From: Oscillospiraceae bacterium
Lineage (GTDB): Bacteria; Bacillota; Clostridia; Oscillospirales; Oscillospiraceae
DNA: 64,000 bases
Direction: 5' to 3'
NCBI GenBank assembly: GCA_015067565.1
Contig: SVMF01000006.1
Location: 1 to 64,000 of the forward strand
Shown: positions 7,136 to 14,901 of the stretch, piece after piece
Layout: the number at the start of each line of letters is the position of its first letter
Position numbering within the stretch: position 1 is the first letter of the stretch
The notes under the pieces: generated by a model
Told to the model about the DNA's origin: nothing
The model's database searches: none
Seen by the model: the letters and a program-made list of their open reading frames with translations, nothing else
Translations under genes and position numbers: made by a program

Positions 7136-8830
7136 ATGAGCGAAAAGAAATTTATGACCATCGACGGCATCCCCGTCGAGATCGAGGGTGAAAAGAATAT
7201 TCTGGAGCTGTGCCGCAAGATCGGCATCAAGATGCCGACCTTCTGCTACCACTCCGACCTTTCTGTTTACGGCGCCTGCCGTATGTGTATGGTGGAAAAT
7301 GAGTGGGGCGGTCTGGACGCTGCCTGCTCCACGCCTCCCAAGGCCGGCGCATCGGTCAAGACCAACACCGAGCGCCTGCGCCGTTACCGCAAGAACATTC
7401 TGGAGCTGCTGCTGGCAAACCATTGCCGTGACTGCACTGTTTGTGAAAACAACAATAAATGCAAGCTGCAGGATCTTGCCATGCGCTTCAATATTGAGGG
7501 AGTTCGCTTCCCCAATCGTGCAAAGTCCACCAAGAATGAGGACACCTCCTCGGTCTGCATCACCCGTGATGCGGGCAAGTGCATCCTCTGCGGCGACTGC
7601 GTGAGAGTTTGTAATGAGATCCAGCACGTCGGTGCCATTGATTTTGCGCACCGTGGCTCCAATATGACCATCAGCACCGCCTTCGGTATGCCGCTTGCGG
7701 AGTCTCCGTGCGTCGGCTGCGGCCAGTGTGCGGCCGTTTGTCCCACCGGTGCCATCGTGGTCAAAAACGATATTGACAAGGTTTGGAGGGCCATCGACAA
7801 CCCCGATCTCAAGACCACGGTGCAGATTGCTCCGGCCGTGCGTGTTGCGCTCGGCAAGGATCTCGGCCTCCCCGACAATGAGAACGTGTTCGGTAAGATT
7901 GTCGCAGCCCTGCGCCGTATGGGTTTTGACGAGGTGTATGATACCACGCTCGGCGCTGACCTGACCGTCATCGAGGAGTCTGAGGAGTTTCTCTCCCGTC
8001 TGGAAGAGGAGAAGAACCTGCCTCTGATCACCTCCTGCTGCCCCGGCTGGATCCAGTTCTGCGAGAAGAAGCATCCGGAATTCCTGCCCAATGTCTCCAC
8101 CTGCCGCTCTCCGATGCAGATGATGGCATCCATTCTGAAGGATCAGAGCAGGAAATCCGCAAGAAAGATGTTCCATGTGGCGGTCATGCCCTGTACCGGC
8201 AAGAAGTTCGAGGCCGCCAGAGCGGAGTTCAAGACCGAGCTCGGCCAGAACGTGGATGCGGTCATCACCACGCAGGAGCTGATCCTGATGATCAAGGAAT
8301 CGGGCATCATGTTCGACATGCTGCAGCCTGAGGCTGCGGATATGCCTTTTGCAACCATCTCCGGTGCCGGCGTGATCTTCGGCATTACCGGCGGTGTGAC
8401 AGAGGCAGTTTTGAGAAGAGTTTCGACCAATAAGAGCAGAACGGCTCTCTTGCATGTTGCCAATGCAGGTCAGCGAGGCGATGAGGGAATCAAGGAGTTT
8501 ACCCTCCCTTACGGCGAAAAGGAACTGAAGATCGCCGTTGTCAGCGGCCTTGGCAATGCGGATGTGCTGCTCGAGAGAGTCAATGCCGGTGAGCACTTTG
8601 ACTTCATCGAGGTTATGGCTTGCCCCGGTGGCTGTGTCAATGGCGGCGGCCAGCCTTATGCCGGCGCGGACGGCACAAAGGAGCGCAGCAAGGGCCTTTA
8701 TCAGGCGGATCTGCTGAGCAGTATCCGCAGAAGTGAGGAAAATCCCGTTATCTCGACCATTTATCAGGATATTATCAAGGGCAAAACGCATGAATTGCTT
8801 CATGTAAACTACTTGAAGGAGAAAGAATGA
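7136..8830 (+). CDS. hydA: [FeFe]-hydrogenase catalytic subunit
   Basis: A 564-residue catalytic subunit that makes or consumes H2 at the H-cluster. An N-terminal [2Fe-2S] domain (CYHSDLSVYGACRMC) is followed by a His/Cys-ligated [4Fe-4S] region (HCRDCTVCENNNKC near 98) and two ferredoxin-type clusters (CILCGDCVRVC, CVGCGQCAAVCP). All three H-cluster motifs are canonical: TSCCPGW near 300, MPCTGKKFE near 351 and ACPGGCVNGGGQP near 496. It is shorter than trimeric HydA subunits that carry an extra C-terminal [2Fe-2S] domain; here a separate ferredoxin gene follows with a 4-base overlap. AAGGAGG stands just ahead of the ATG. Confidence 0.96.
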   Translation: MSEKKFMTIDGIPVEIEGEKNILELCRKIGIKMPTFCYHSDLSVYGACRMCMVENEWGGLDAACSTPPKAGASVKTNTERLRRYRKNILELLLANHCRDCTVCENNNKCKLQDLAMRFNIEGVRFPNRAKSTKNEDTSSVCITRDAGKCILCGDCVRVCNEIQHVGAIDFAHRGSNMTISTAFGMPLAESPCVGCGQCAAVCPTGAIVVKNDIDKVWRAIDNPDLKTTVQIAPAVRVALGKDLGLPDNENVFGKIVAALRRMGFDEVYDTTLGADLTVIEESEEFLSRLEEEKNLPLITSCCPGWIQFCEKKHPEFLPNVSTCRSPMQMMASILKDQSRKSARKMFHVAVMPCTGKKFEAARAEFKTELGQNVDAVITTQELILMIKESGIMFDMLQPEAADMPFATISGAGVIFGITGGVTEAVLRRVSTNKSRTALLHVANAGQRGDEGIKEFTLPYGEKELKIAVVSGLGNADVLLERVNAGEHFDFIEVMACPGGCVNGGGQPYAGADGTKERSKGLYQADLLSSIRRSEENPVISTIYQDIIKGKTHELLHVNYLKEKE

Positions 8831-9081
8831 TGATTTGTCTGTCGGTATGTATCGGAACCTCCTGCCACTTAAACGGGGCCAACAACGTCGCAATGACATT
8901 CCAGCACCTCATCGAGGAGTACGGCCTTCACGATCAGGTGACGGTTCGCCCCGCTTTTTGTATGCAGTCGTGCGCAAGAAGCAATGTGTCTGTAAAGATC
9001 GATGAGCAGAAGTATGCCATCAACGCAATGGAAGCAAGGGCATTTTTCAGGGAAAAGGTGCTTCCTCTGGTAACAAAATAG
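8827..9081 (+). CDS. Thioredoxin-like [2Fe-2S] ferredoxin (second of three)
   Basis: An 84-residue protein with the same four-cysteine layout as its paralogues: CIGTSC near residues 8-13 and CMQSC near 43-47. The ATG overlaps the hydA stop (ATGA), with a second ATG directly after it. It may stand in for the C-terminal [2Fe-2S] domain that longer HydA proteins carry; that is an inference from position. A weak terminator-like hairpin follows. Confidence 0.82.
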   Translation: MMICLSVCIGTSCHLNGANNVAMTFQHLIEEYGLHDQVTVRPAFCMQSCARSNVSVKIDEQKYAINAMEARAFFREKVLPLVTK

Positions 9082-9087
9082 ATGCGC

Positions 9088-9113
9088 AGGCGGAGCATTC
9101 TTTTCCGCCTTTT
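9088..9113 (+). terminator. Internal attenuator-like hairpin in the hydrogenase operon
   Basis: AGGCGGA (9088-9094) pairs with TCCGCCT (9104-9110), followed by TTTT. The stem is only 7 bp, so partial termination between the catalytic genes and the sensory genes is more likely than a full stop. Confidence 0.5.
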
Positions 9114-9131
9114 CGAAAAATGGAGAAGAGT

Positions 9132-9392
9132 ATGATTGTACAAATTTGTGTTGGCTCCTCCTGCCATCTCAAGGGCTCGGAGGAACTGGTTGGCCTTTTT
9201 GAGAAGGCCTTGGAGGAATATGATCTGCAATTCGATGTGGCACTGGTCGGCAGCTTCTGCACCGGACAATGCAACCGTGTCGGTGTGACCGTTCAGATCG
9301 ATGACGAGACGCATGTCGGCGTGACAAAGGACAATTTTAAGGAATTTTTCAAGACCAACATTCTGGATCCCATCAAAAACGGAAGGAACTGA
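9132..9392 (+). CDS. Thioredoxin-like [2Fe-2S] ferredoxin (third of three)
   Basis: An 86-residue paralogue of the two other small ferredoxins, with CVGSSC and CTGQC as cluster ligands. The ATG at 9132 is preferred over the in-frame ATG at 9120 because GGAG at 9122-9125 is placed correctly for 9132 while nothing precedes 9120. It lies 5 bases ahead of the sensory hydrogenase gene, so it is the best candidate for that protein's electron partner (inference). Confidence 0.8.
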   Translation: MIVQICVGSSCHLKGSEELVGLFEKALEEYDLQFDVALVGSFCTGQCNRVGVTVQIDDETHVGVTKDNFKEFFKTNILDPIKNGRN

Positions 9393-9397
9393 GAGAT

Positions 9398-11077
9398 ATG
9401 GCAAGCTGCTTGACGCTCAAAAAATCCAATTGCAAAAACTGCTATAAATGCATCCGCCATTGTCCCGTCAAGGCCATCCGCTTCTCGGGGAACCAGGCGC
9501 ATATCATCGGTGACGAGTGCATTTTATGCGGACGCTGTTTTGTCGTATGTCCGCAGAATGCCAAGGAAATCACCGACAGCACCGAAAAGGTGCGTGTCCT
9601 TCTGCAGGGCGACGAGCCTGTGTTTGTCAGCCTTGCACCTTCGTTCATTGCCAACTATGAGGGTGTCGGAATCGAATCCATGCGCCGTGCGCTCAAACAG
9701 CTTGGCTTCTTCGATGTCGAGGAAACGGCCATTGGTGCAACAATCGTCAAAAATGAGTACGAGCGGATGCTCCGTCAGGAGGACCGCGATATTCTCATCA
9801 GCTCCTGCTGCCACTCGATCAACTTGCTGATCCAGAAATATTTTCCGGCGGCACTGGAATATCTGGCCGATGTCATGTCTCCCATGCAGGCGCATTGCGC
9901 TGATATCAAAAGAAGGTACCCGAACGCAAAGACCGTCTTCATCGGACCGTGCGTTGCCAAAAAGGATGAGGCGGACGATTATGAGGGCCTTGTCGATGCA
10001 GTGCTTACCTTCGAGGAGCTGACCAACTGGTTCAAGACGGAGCGGATCGTGCCGGAAAGAGAGCTTGACGATACGGCCGAAAGCCGTGCTCGCTTCTTTC
10101 CGACGACCGGCGGCGTGCTCAAGACCATGGCGCAGGATGCGCCCGGATATACATATCTTGCGCTCGACGGTGTGGAAAACTGCGTTGCCGCTCTCAAGGA
10201 CATCCAGAGAGGGAAGATCCACAAGTGCTTCATCGAAATGTCGGCTTGCGTTGGCAGCTGCATCGGTGGCCCCGTCATGGAAAAATATCACAATGCTTCG
10301 CCCGTTATGGACTACATGACCATCGCCGATTATGCGGGCGAGTGCGACTTCGAGGTCAATCAGCCTGCGCCCATGAGCCTGAAGAAGCAGTTTTCCATGA
10401 TCGAGCATGGCCTTGCGCAGCCTTCTGACGACGAGATTCAGGCCGTCCTTCGCCAGATGGGCAAGTTCAAGCCTGCAGATGAGCTCAATTGCGGCTCCTG
10501 CGGTTACAATTCCTGCCGCGAAAAGGCCGTTGCCATCATCCACGGCAAGGCGGAAAGCTCGATGTGCCTGCCCTTCCTGAAGGAGAAGGCTGAGAGCTTC
10601 TCGGACACCATCGTCAACAATACTCCCAACGGCCTGATCGCGCTCAACGAGAATCTTGAGGTGCAGCAGATCAACAATGCTGCGCGTAAGATCATGAATA
10701 TCCGCTCGGCCTCCGATGTGCTCGGCGAGCCGGTTGTGCGCATCCTCGATCCGACGATGTTTGAGCTGGTCAGACGCACCGGCAGAACACTGCGTAATCA
10801 GCGCACCTATCTTGCCGAGTATAAGAAATATGTCGAACAGACCGTCGTTTACGACCCCGATTCGAGAATGCTGATCGGCATCATGCGCGACATCACCGAC
10901 GAGGAATCCGATCGGGAGAAAAAGGCAAGATTCAACCAGAAAACCATCGAGGTCGCTGACAGTGTCGTTGAAAAACAGATGCGGATCGTGCAGGAGATCG
11001 CTTCGCTGCTGGGCGAAACGGCTGCGGAGACAAAAATCGCGCTCACAAAGCTAAAGGAGTCTATTGCAGATGAATGA
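9398..11077 (+). CDS. Sensory-type [FeFe]-hydrogenase with PAS domain
   Basis: A 559-residue protein resembling HydS/HfsB-type putative H2 sensors. Order: two [4Fe-4S] ferredoxin motifs (CKNCYKCIRHCP, CILCGRCFVVCP), a hydrogenase H-domain, an extra four-cysteine cluster region (CGSCGYNSC near 365), a PAS domain (about 400-500) and a coiled-coil tail. The H-cluster motifs are all divergent: SSCCHS near 134 instead of TSCCPGW, GPCVAKKDE near 183 and SACVGSCIGG near 282. This is as expected of regulatory rather than fast catalytic enzymes. The following phosphatase gene overlaps by 8 bases, so the likely output is control of that phosphatase. Confidence 0.88.
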   Translation: MASCLTLKKSNCKNCYKCIRHCPVKAIRFSGNQAHIIGDECILCGRCFVVCPQNAKEITDSTEKVRVLLQGDEPVFVSLAPSFIANYEGVGIESMRRALKQLGFFDVEETAIGATIVKNEYERMLRQEDRDILISSCCHSINLLIQKYFPAALEYLADVMSPMQAHCADIKRRYPNAKTVFIGPCVAKKDEADDYEGLVDAVLTFEELTNWFKTERIVPERELDDTAESRARFFPTTGGVLKTMAQDAPGYTYLALDGVENCVAALKDIQRGKIHKCFIEMSACVGSCIGGPVMEKYHNASPVMDYMTIADYAGECDFEVNQPAPMSLKKQFSMIEHGLAQPSDDEIQAVLRQMGKFKPADELNCGSCGYNSCREKAVAIIHGKAESSMCLPFLKEKAESFSDTIVNNTPNGLIALNENLEVQQINNAARKIMNIRSASDVLGEPVVRILDPTMFELVRRTGRTLRNQRTYLAEYKKYVEQTVVYDPDSRMLIGIMRDITDEESDREKKARFNQKTIEVADSVVEKQMRIVQEIASLLGETAAETKIALTKLKESIADE

Positions 11078-12242
11078 TTTGTGTGCAGACATCGGATATA
11101 AGAGCATCAATCACATTGGCGAGGAGCTTTGCGGCGACCATGTCGATGTCGTGGAGGAGAGCAATGGCTCGACCGTCATCGTGCTTGCCGACGGTCTCGG
11201 TTCAGGCGTCAAGGCCAGCATCCTCTCGACGCTGACCTCCAAGATCATCTCCACGATGATGGCGGCCGGACTTCCCATCGAGGAATGCGTGGAGACCATC
11301 GCTGCGACCCTTCCGGTGTGTTCCCTGCGCGGCGTGGCTTACTCCACCTTCACGATCATTCACCTTCTGAACAACGAGGCTGCAGAGATCATCCAGTATG
11401 ATAATCCGCATGTGATCGTCATTCGCGATTTTGATCAGTATGATTATCCCAAGACGGAGATGAACATCGGCGGAAAGAAAATTTACCGCTCCACGATCAA
11501 GCTGCAGGAGGAGGATGTTTTCATCGCCATGAGCGACGGCTGCCCTCATGCAGGCATCGGCGGAAAATACAACTTCGGCTGGAAACGAGAGGATATTGCC
11601 GATTATATGCAGGCCCTTGTCGCCGGTGGTTACACGGCAAAGAATCTGTCCACCATGCTCGTGGACGAATGCGACAAGCTCTACGGCCACAAACCCGGCG
11701 ACGATACGACCGCCTGCGTGGTTAAGATCCGCCGCAGAGAGCCGATGAACATCCTCTTCGGGCCGCCGTCCAACCGCGACGATGGCGAGCGAATGATGTC
11801 GCTGTTCTTCTCAAAAGAGGGCAAGCGCATCATCTGTGGCGGTACGACCTCGTCGATTGCGGCCAAATACCTCGGAAAGCCTCTGCAGGCAAGTTTGCGC
11901 TTTGAGCGCAGCGATGTGCCTCCGATTGCGCACCTGGAGGGTGTGGATCTGGTAACCGAGGGCGTTATCACGATGAACAAGGTCCTGCAGTATGCCAAGG
12001 ACTATCTGGGCGACAATGCGCTCTACGAGGATTGGAATTTCAAGAAGGATGGCGCGTCGCTCATCAGCCGTCTGCTGTTTGAGGAGGCGACCGACATTAA
12101 TTTCTTCGTCGGCAGAGCTGTCAACCCCGCGCATCAGAACCCGGATCTTCCCATCAATTTCAATATCAAGATGAACCTCGTCGAGGAGCTCTCTGTCTGC
12201 CTGCGAAAGATGGGTAAGCGCATCAAGGTTAGTTATTTCTGA
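11070..12242 (+). CDS. SpoIIE-type PP2C serine phosphatase
   Basis: A 390-residue protein. The first ~225 residues form a SpoIIE/PP2C phosphatase domain: LADGLGSGVKA near 38 and AMSDGCPHAG with GDDTTACVV further on supply the metal-binding aspartates. The remaining ~165 residues, with RIICGGTTSSIAAKYLG, form a second domain I cannot name. The same pairing with a PAS-containing hydrogenase is known in Thermoanaerobacterium hfs loci. AAAGGAG lies 10 bases before the ATG at 11070; the gene overlaps the sensor by 8 bases. It probably dephosphorylates a protein in response to H2 or redox state; the target is not visible here. Confidence 0.87.
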   Translation: MNDLCADIGYKSINHIGEELCGDHVDVVEESNGSTVIVLADGLGSGVKASILSTLTSKIISTMMAAGLPIEECVETIAATLPVCSLRGVAYSTFTIIHLLNNEAAEIIQYDNPHVIVIRDFDQYDYPKTEMNIGGKKIYRSTIKLQEEDVFIAMSDGCPHAGIGGKYNFGWKREDIADYMQALVAGGYTAKNLSTMLVDECDKLYGHKPGDDTTACVVKIRRREPMNILFGPPSNRDDGERMMSLFFSKEGKRIICGGTTSSIAAKYLGKPLQASLRFERSDVPPIAHLEGVDLVTEGVITMNKVLQYAKDYLGDNALYEDWNFKKDGASLISRLLFEEATDINFFVGRAVNPAHQNPDLPINFNIKMNLVEELSVCLRKMGKRIKVSYF

Positions 12243-12430
12243 TGGAAAGGTTTTGCGGAGAGCCACACTTATACCATTGCAAAACGTGCAGCGACAAATC
12301 ACAATGCTGTTTGATACGGACGAAAATCCCGATCTGCCAAGAGACAGGTCGGGATTTCCCATTATGCATGACGAAAAAAGAGGGGGCTACAACCGATTAC
12401 GGTTCCGGAGGGAACTCCAAAAGCAAATAA
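12242..12430 (+). CDS. Possible small cysteine-rich protein
   Basis: A 62-codon frame whose ATG overlaps the phosphatase stop by one base. The first 25 residues are rich in cysteine (CGEPHLYHCKTCSDKSQCC), as in a small metal-binding protein. The frame runs through the terminator hairpin at 12324-12357, so the 3' part would rarely be transcribed. Either the gene is real and lost its early stop, or the frame is accidental. Confidence 0.3.
   Translation: MERFCGEPHLYHCKTCSDKSQCCLIRTKIPICQETGRDFPLCMTKKEGATTDYGSGGNSKSK
12324..12357 (+). terminator. Terminator of the hydrogenase operon
   Basis: AAATCCCGATCTG (12324-12336) pairs with CAGGTCGGGATTT (12345-12357) with one G-T wobble, 82 bases after the phosphatase stop. 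The tail TTTCCC is short. Confidence 0.75.
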
Positions 12431-12555
12431 GGCTCGATTCCGAGAACCGTTGTAACAGAGATCTTATTCAGTTCTTGCTCCCGAAGCAAAGCGCCAAATG
12501 TCGTATAGATACGCCGCAGGGTTTCTTGGTGCCGTTTGTTTTCCTTGGTGTTCAT
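12397..12555 (-). pseudogene. TetR-type regulator remnant
   Basis: A 52-residue minus-strand frame, MNTKENKRHQETLRRIYTTF onward, reads like the first helices of a TetR DNA-binding domain (RRIYTTFGALLREQELNKIS) and then departs into GIEPYLLLEFPPEP and stops. The recognition helix and ligand domain are absent. It lies 10 bases after the preceding minus-strand gene, so it is the end of that operon. It is either a decayed regulator or a short protein made from its start; a decayed gene is more likely. Confidence 0.45.
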
Positions 12556-12565
12556 AGGAACCTAC

Positions 12566-12952
12566 TTACTTCAGCAGTTCATCAGAAAGGCGCAGGATCT
12601 CAGGGGCAATTTTCTGGCGCTCCCTTTTCAGCACTCGATTGTAGATCGGATAAGCCAGCGCAACCAGCACCATACCTACGATACCGACCACGATGCCCAG
12701 CACCATAGCAAGACTACCCAGCACAGCGCCGATTTCCGTCATGGCAAGACTCATGCCGGTACCCATAATCAGCGCACCGATGACGCCAACAGCAATGGCC
12801 CAGGACTGTGCTTTCTGTGTGGGAACGGCATGAAGCTTGCGAAGATGTTCCATTTTGTCGGCTTCTTTGGGAAGATACTTGTTGCGAATTGCCTCAATCT
12901 CCTTCTGCTGCTCGGCAGAGTAAGTAAAGCTGAATCCTTCTTTATTCTCCAT
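12566..12952 (-). CDS. Small two-helix membrane protein
   Basis: A 128-residue protein with a soluble N-terminus (FSFTYSAEQQKEIEAIRNKYLP) and a hydrophobic centre, about residues 50-105, that forms two or three membrane segments. It is clearly paralogous to the first half of the 19186-19899 product (FQYTYSAPENQEVLNIRKKYMP), which heads the other operon of this module. AGGAG lies 8 bases ahead of the ATG. It overlaps the end of the upstream membrane gene by 11 bases. Function unknown; location beside a two-component system suggests an accessory or sensory role. Confidence 0.7.
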   Translation of the reverse strand: MENKEGFSFTYSAEQQKEIEAIRNKYLPKEADKMEHLRKLHAVPTQKAQSWAIAVGVIGALIMGTGMSLAMTEIGAVLGSLAMVLGIVVGIVGMVLVALAYPIYNRVLKRERQKIAPEILRLSDELLK

Positions 12953-13832
12953 CTTTGATTCTCCTGATCTCTTTATTTGCGTTTACAATAAGGATCACCG
13001 AAAGGGTCACAACCGTAATGCTGACACCTGCGCCGGTGAGGATGATAAAAATTCGCTGATTTTCCGGCGACATATCCGCGCCGAACTGGGTAAACATGGC
13101 GGTTTCCAGGTTTAGCATAGATACCAACGCCCCGGAAAGGCCGACGATCTTGGCTGTGGACATAACGGGGCTTGCCAACTTGTGATACTTTACAATGTCC
13201 ACGATAGCGTGAATGGTGGAGTAAAAGGTGTACAGCGCCATCACATAGATCATGATACCGGGATAGTCATAACCCTTGCTTTGGTAGAGGATCATCAGCA
13301 CCGCACCGCTAAGGGACAGGTTGATCAGCAGCAGGATATAGGCGCAAATGCGAGAGCGCTTCCACTCGCCCAAAATATTCGTGCCGATCTTTTGGATGCG
13401 GACATACCGTACCAGCAAGTAACGCATTACTGCCATGATCACATAGTACACCACCAGCACCATAAACCAGTAGCTTTTCAGCATATGCCACGACAAAAGG
13501 TTCATGCCCGCATAGAGCATACTGATCACGAAAGACACACTGAGCGATACATTGGTGCGGAACACCCGGTCCGTCATAAATCGGTTGCCAAGGGGGTTAT
13601 CGTAGATTTTCTGTTTGATTTCCTTGTATTGCTTCGGCAGCACCAAAGCACAGAAAATGCTTACCGTGCTGAGGGTGTAAAATGCCAGGACATACACCAC
13701 ATAGGCAGGGATGCTCTGCTCCATACCCTTGACGAAAATAATCGTCAGCAGCACAGCGCTGGCAATGGTCAGCAGAGCCATCAGCCAGATCGGGGGAAAC
13801 AACAACTTTTTTCCTATCTTCTTCCAGTCCAT
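12942..13832 (-). CDS. Polytopic membrane protein of unknown function
   Basis: A 296-residue protein with about eight predicted membrane segments and short loops; the N-terminus is cytosolic and basic (MDWKKIGKKL). I recognise no family motif. It starts 5 bases after the histidine kinase stop and overlaps the following small gene, so it belongs to the two-component operon. A role as membrane partner of the kinase is possible but not shown. Confidence 0.7.
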   Translation of the reverse strand: MDWKKIGKKLLFPPIWLMALLTIASAVLLTIIFVKGMEQSIPAYVVYVLAFYTLSTVSIFCALVLPKQYKEIKQKIYDNPLGNRFMTDRVFRTNVSLSVSFVISMLYAGMNLLSWHMLKSYWFMVLVVYYVIMAVMRYLLVRYVRIQKIGTNILGEWKRSRICAYILLLINLSLSGAVLMILYQSKGYDYPGIMIYVMALYTFYSTIHAIVDIVKYHKLASPVMSTAKIVGLSGALVSMLNLETAMFTQFGADMSPENQRIFIILTGAGVSITVVTLSVILIVNANKEIRRIKDGE

Positions 13833-13836
13833 AGCC

Positions 13837-14901
13837 TTACCTCTTGAACTTTACAATGAAGGTACTGCCCTCGCCGTAGACACTTTGCACGCCGAGCTCG
13901 CCGTTCAGAATGTCCATCACCCGCTTTACAAGGGCCAGACCCAAGCCGTTGCCTTGGGTGGCATGAGAGGTATCGCCCTGGTAGAATTTTTCAAAGATAT
14001 GCTGTCCCACCTCAGGTTTCATACCGCAGCCGGTGTCGTGCACCTGTACGATAACATAACTGCCCTGCGTTTTCAAAGACAAGCCGATGATACCGCCATC
14101 GGGGGTGAATTTCACCGCGTTGGAGATCAGATTATTCCATACAAGACTTAGCAGTTCCGGATCCGATTTGATCCGCACATCATCTTCAATATCCGTTTTG
14201 ATTTCCAAATTCTTGGCTTCCCATGCATCTTCAAAACCCAAAAGGCATTCGCAAAGTTGCTCGCCCAAGTCAAATTCCCGGGGTTGAGGGAAGATCTGCT
14301 GATTTTCCAGCTTGTTCAGCTTCAGGATGTTGGTAATGAGCTGTGCCAGCTTTTGGGCGGCTTCTGAGATTGCTTTGGCATATTCGTTCTTTTCTTCTTC
14401 TGTAATACCGGGGCGCTGCAGCATAGTGGCATAATTGCCCATGACGGCCAGAGGCGTTTTCAGTTCGTGAGATACATTGGCAATAAAGTCTGTCCGCAAG
14501 GTCTCCGTGCTGGAGAGCTCTTCTGCCATCTTGTTGATGGCAGCGCCGATCTGATGGAAGCCCTCTATGCCTGCACCGTGCATTGGGGCAACTCGGACAG
14601 AAAAATCACCCTGCATGATTTGCTCTGTGGCTCCGGTAATGATTTTTACCGGACGGTCCACCATCATTTTCCGGCGGACATAGTTGATGGTTCCGAAGAT
14701 CAAGGTGATCAGCATCACATTGCCGAAGGTAAGTTTCGCTGCTGCCGCAATATTTTCCTCAGTGAATGTCAGCCCCATGGTATCGGCAAGGGTGTTCACA
14801 AACAGCAGCATACAGCAGGTAACCGCAAAAGCAACCACCAGGAAGAAGACCACATAGTCATTGATCGCTCTAAGGATCGCCTGAAGGGACGGTTTTTTCA
14901 T
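13837..14901 (-). CDS. Sensor histidine kinase
   Basis: A 354-residue membrane kinase. Two transmembrane helices (about 15-40 and 58-78) with a short extracellular loop are followed by a HAMP segment (RPVKIITGATEQIMQGDF) and the HisKA domain with phospho-acceptor H145 in NVSHELKTPLA. The ATPase domain has N box NNLISNAVKFTP and G boxes VHDTGCGM and GNGLGLALVKRV. The short loop resembles kinases that sense cell-envelope stress or peptide antibiotics. The start overlaps the response regulator stop (ATGA), so the pair is co-translated. Confidence 0.93.
   Translation of the reverse strand: MKKPSLQAILRAINDYVVFFLVVAFAVTCCMLLFVNTLADTMGLTFTEENIAAAAKLTFGNVMLITLIFGTINYVRRKMMVDRPVKIITGATEQIMQGDFSVRVAPMHGAGIEGFHQIGAAINKMAEELSSTETLRTDFIANVSHELKTPLAVMGNYATMLQRPGITEEEKNEYAKAISEAAQKLAQLITNILKLNKLENQQIFPQPREFDLGEQLCECLLGFEDAWEAKNLEIKTDIEDDVRIKSDPELLSLVWNNLISNAVKFTPDGGIIGLSLKTQGSYVIVQVHDTGCGMKPEVGQHIFEKFYQGDTSHATQGNGLGLALVKRVMDILNGELGVQSVYGEGSTFIVKFKR

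Noticed and set aside
6917-8899. Long minus-strand frame opposite hydA
   Set aside because: It mirrors the strongly biased hydA codons and encodes nothing recognisable.
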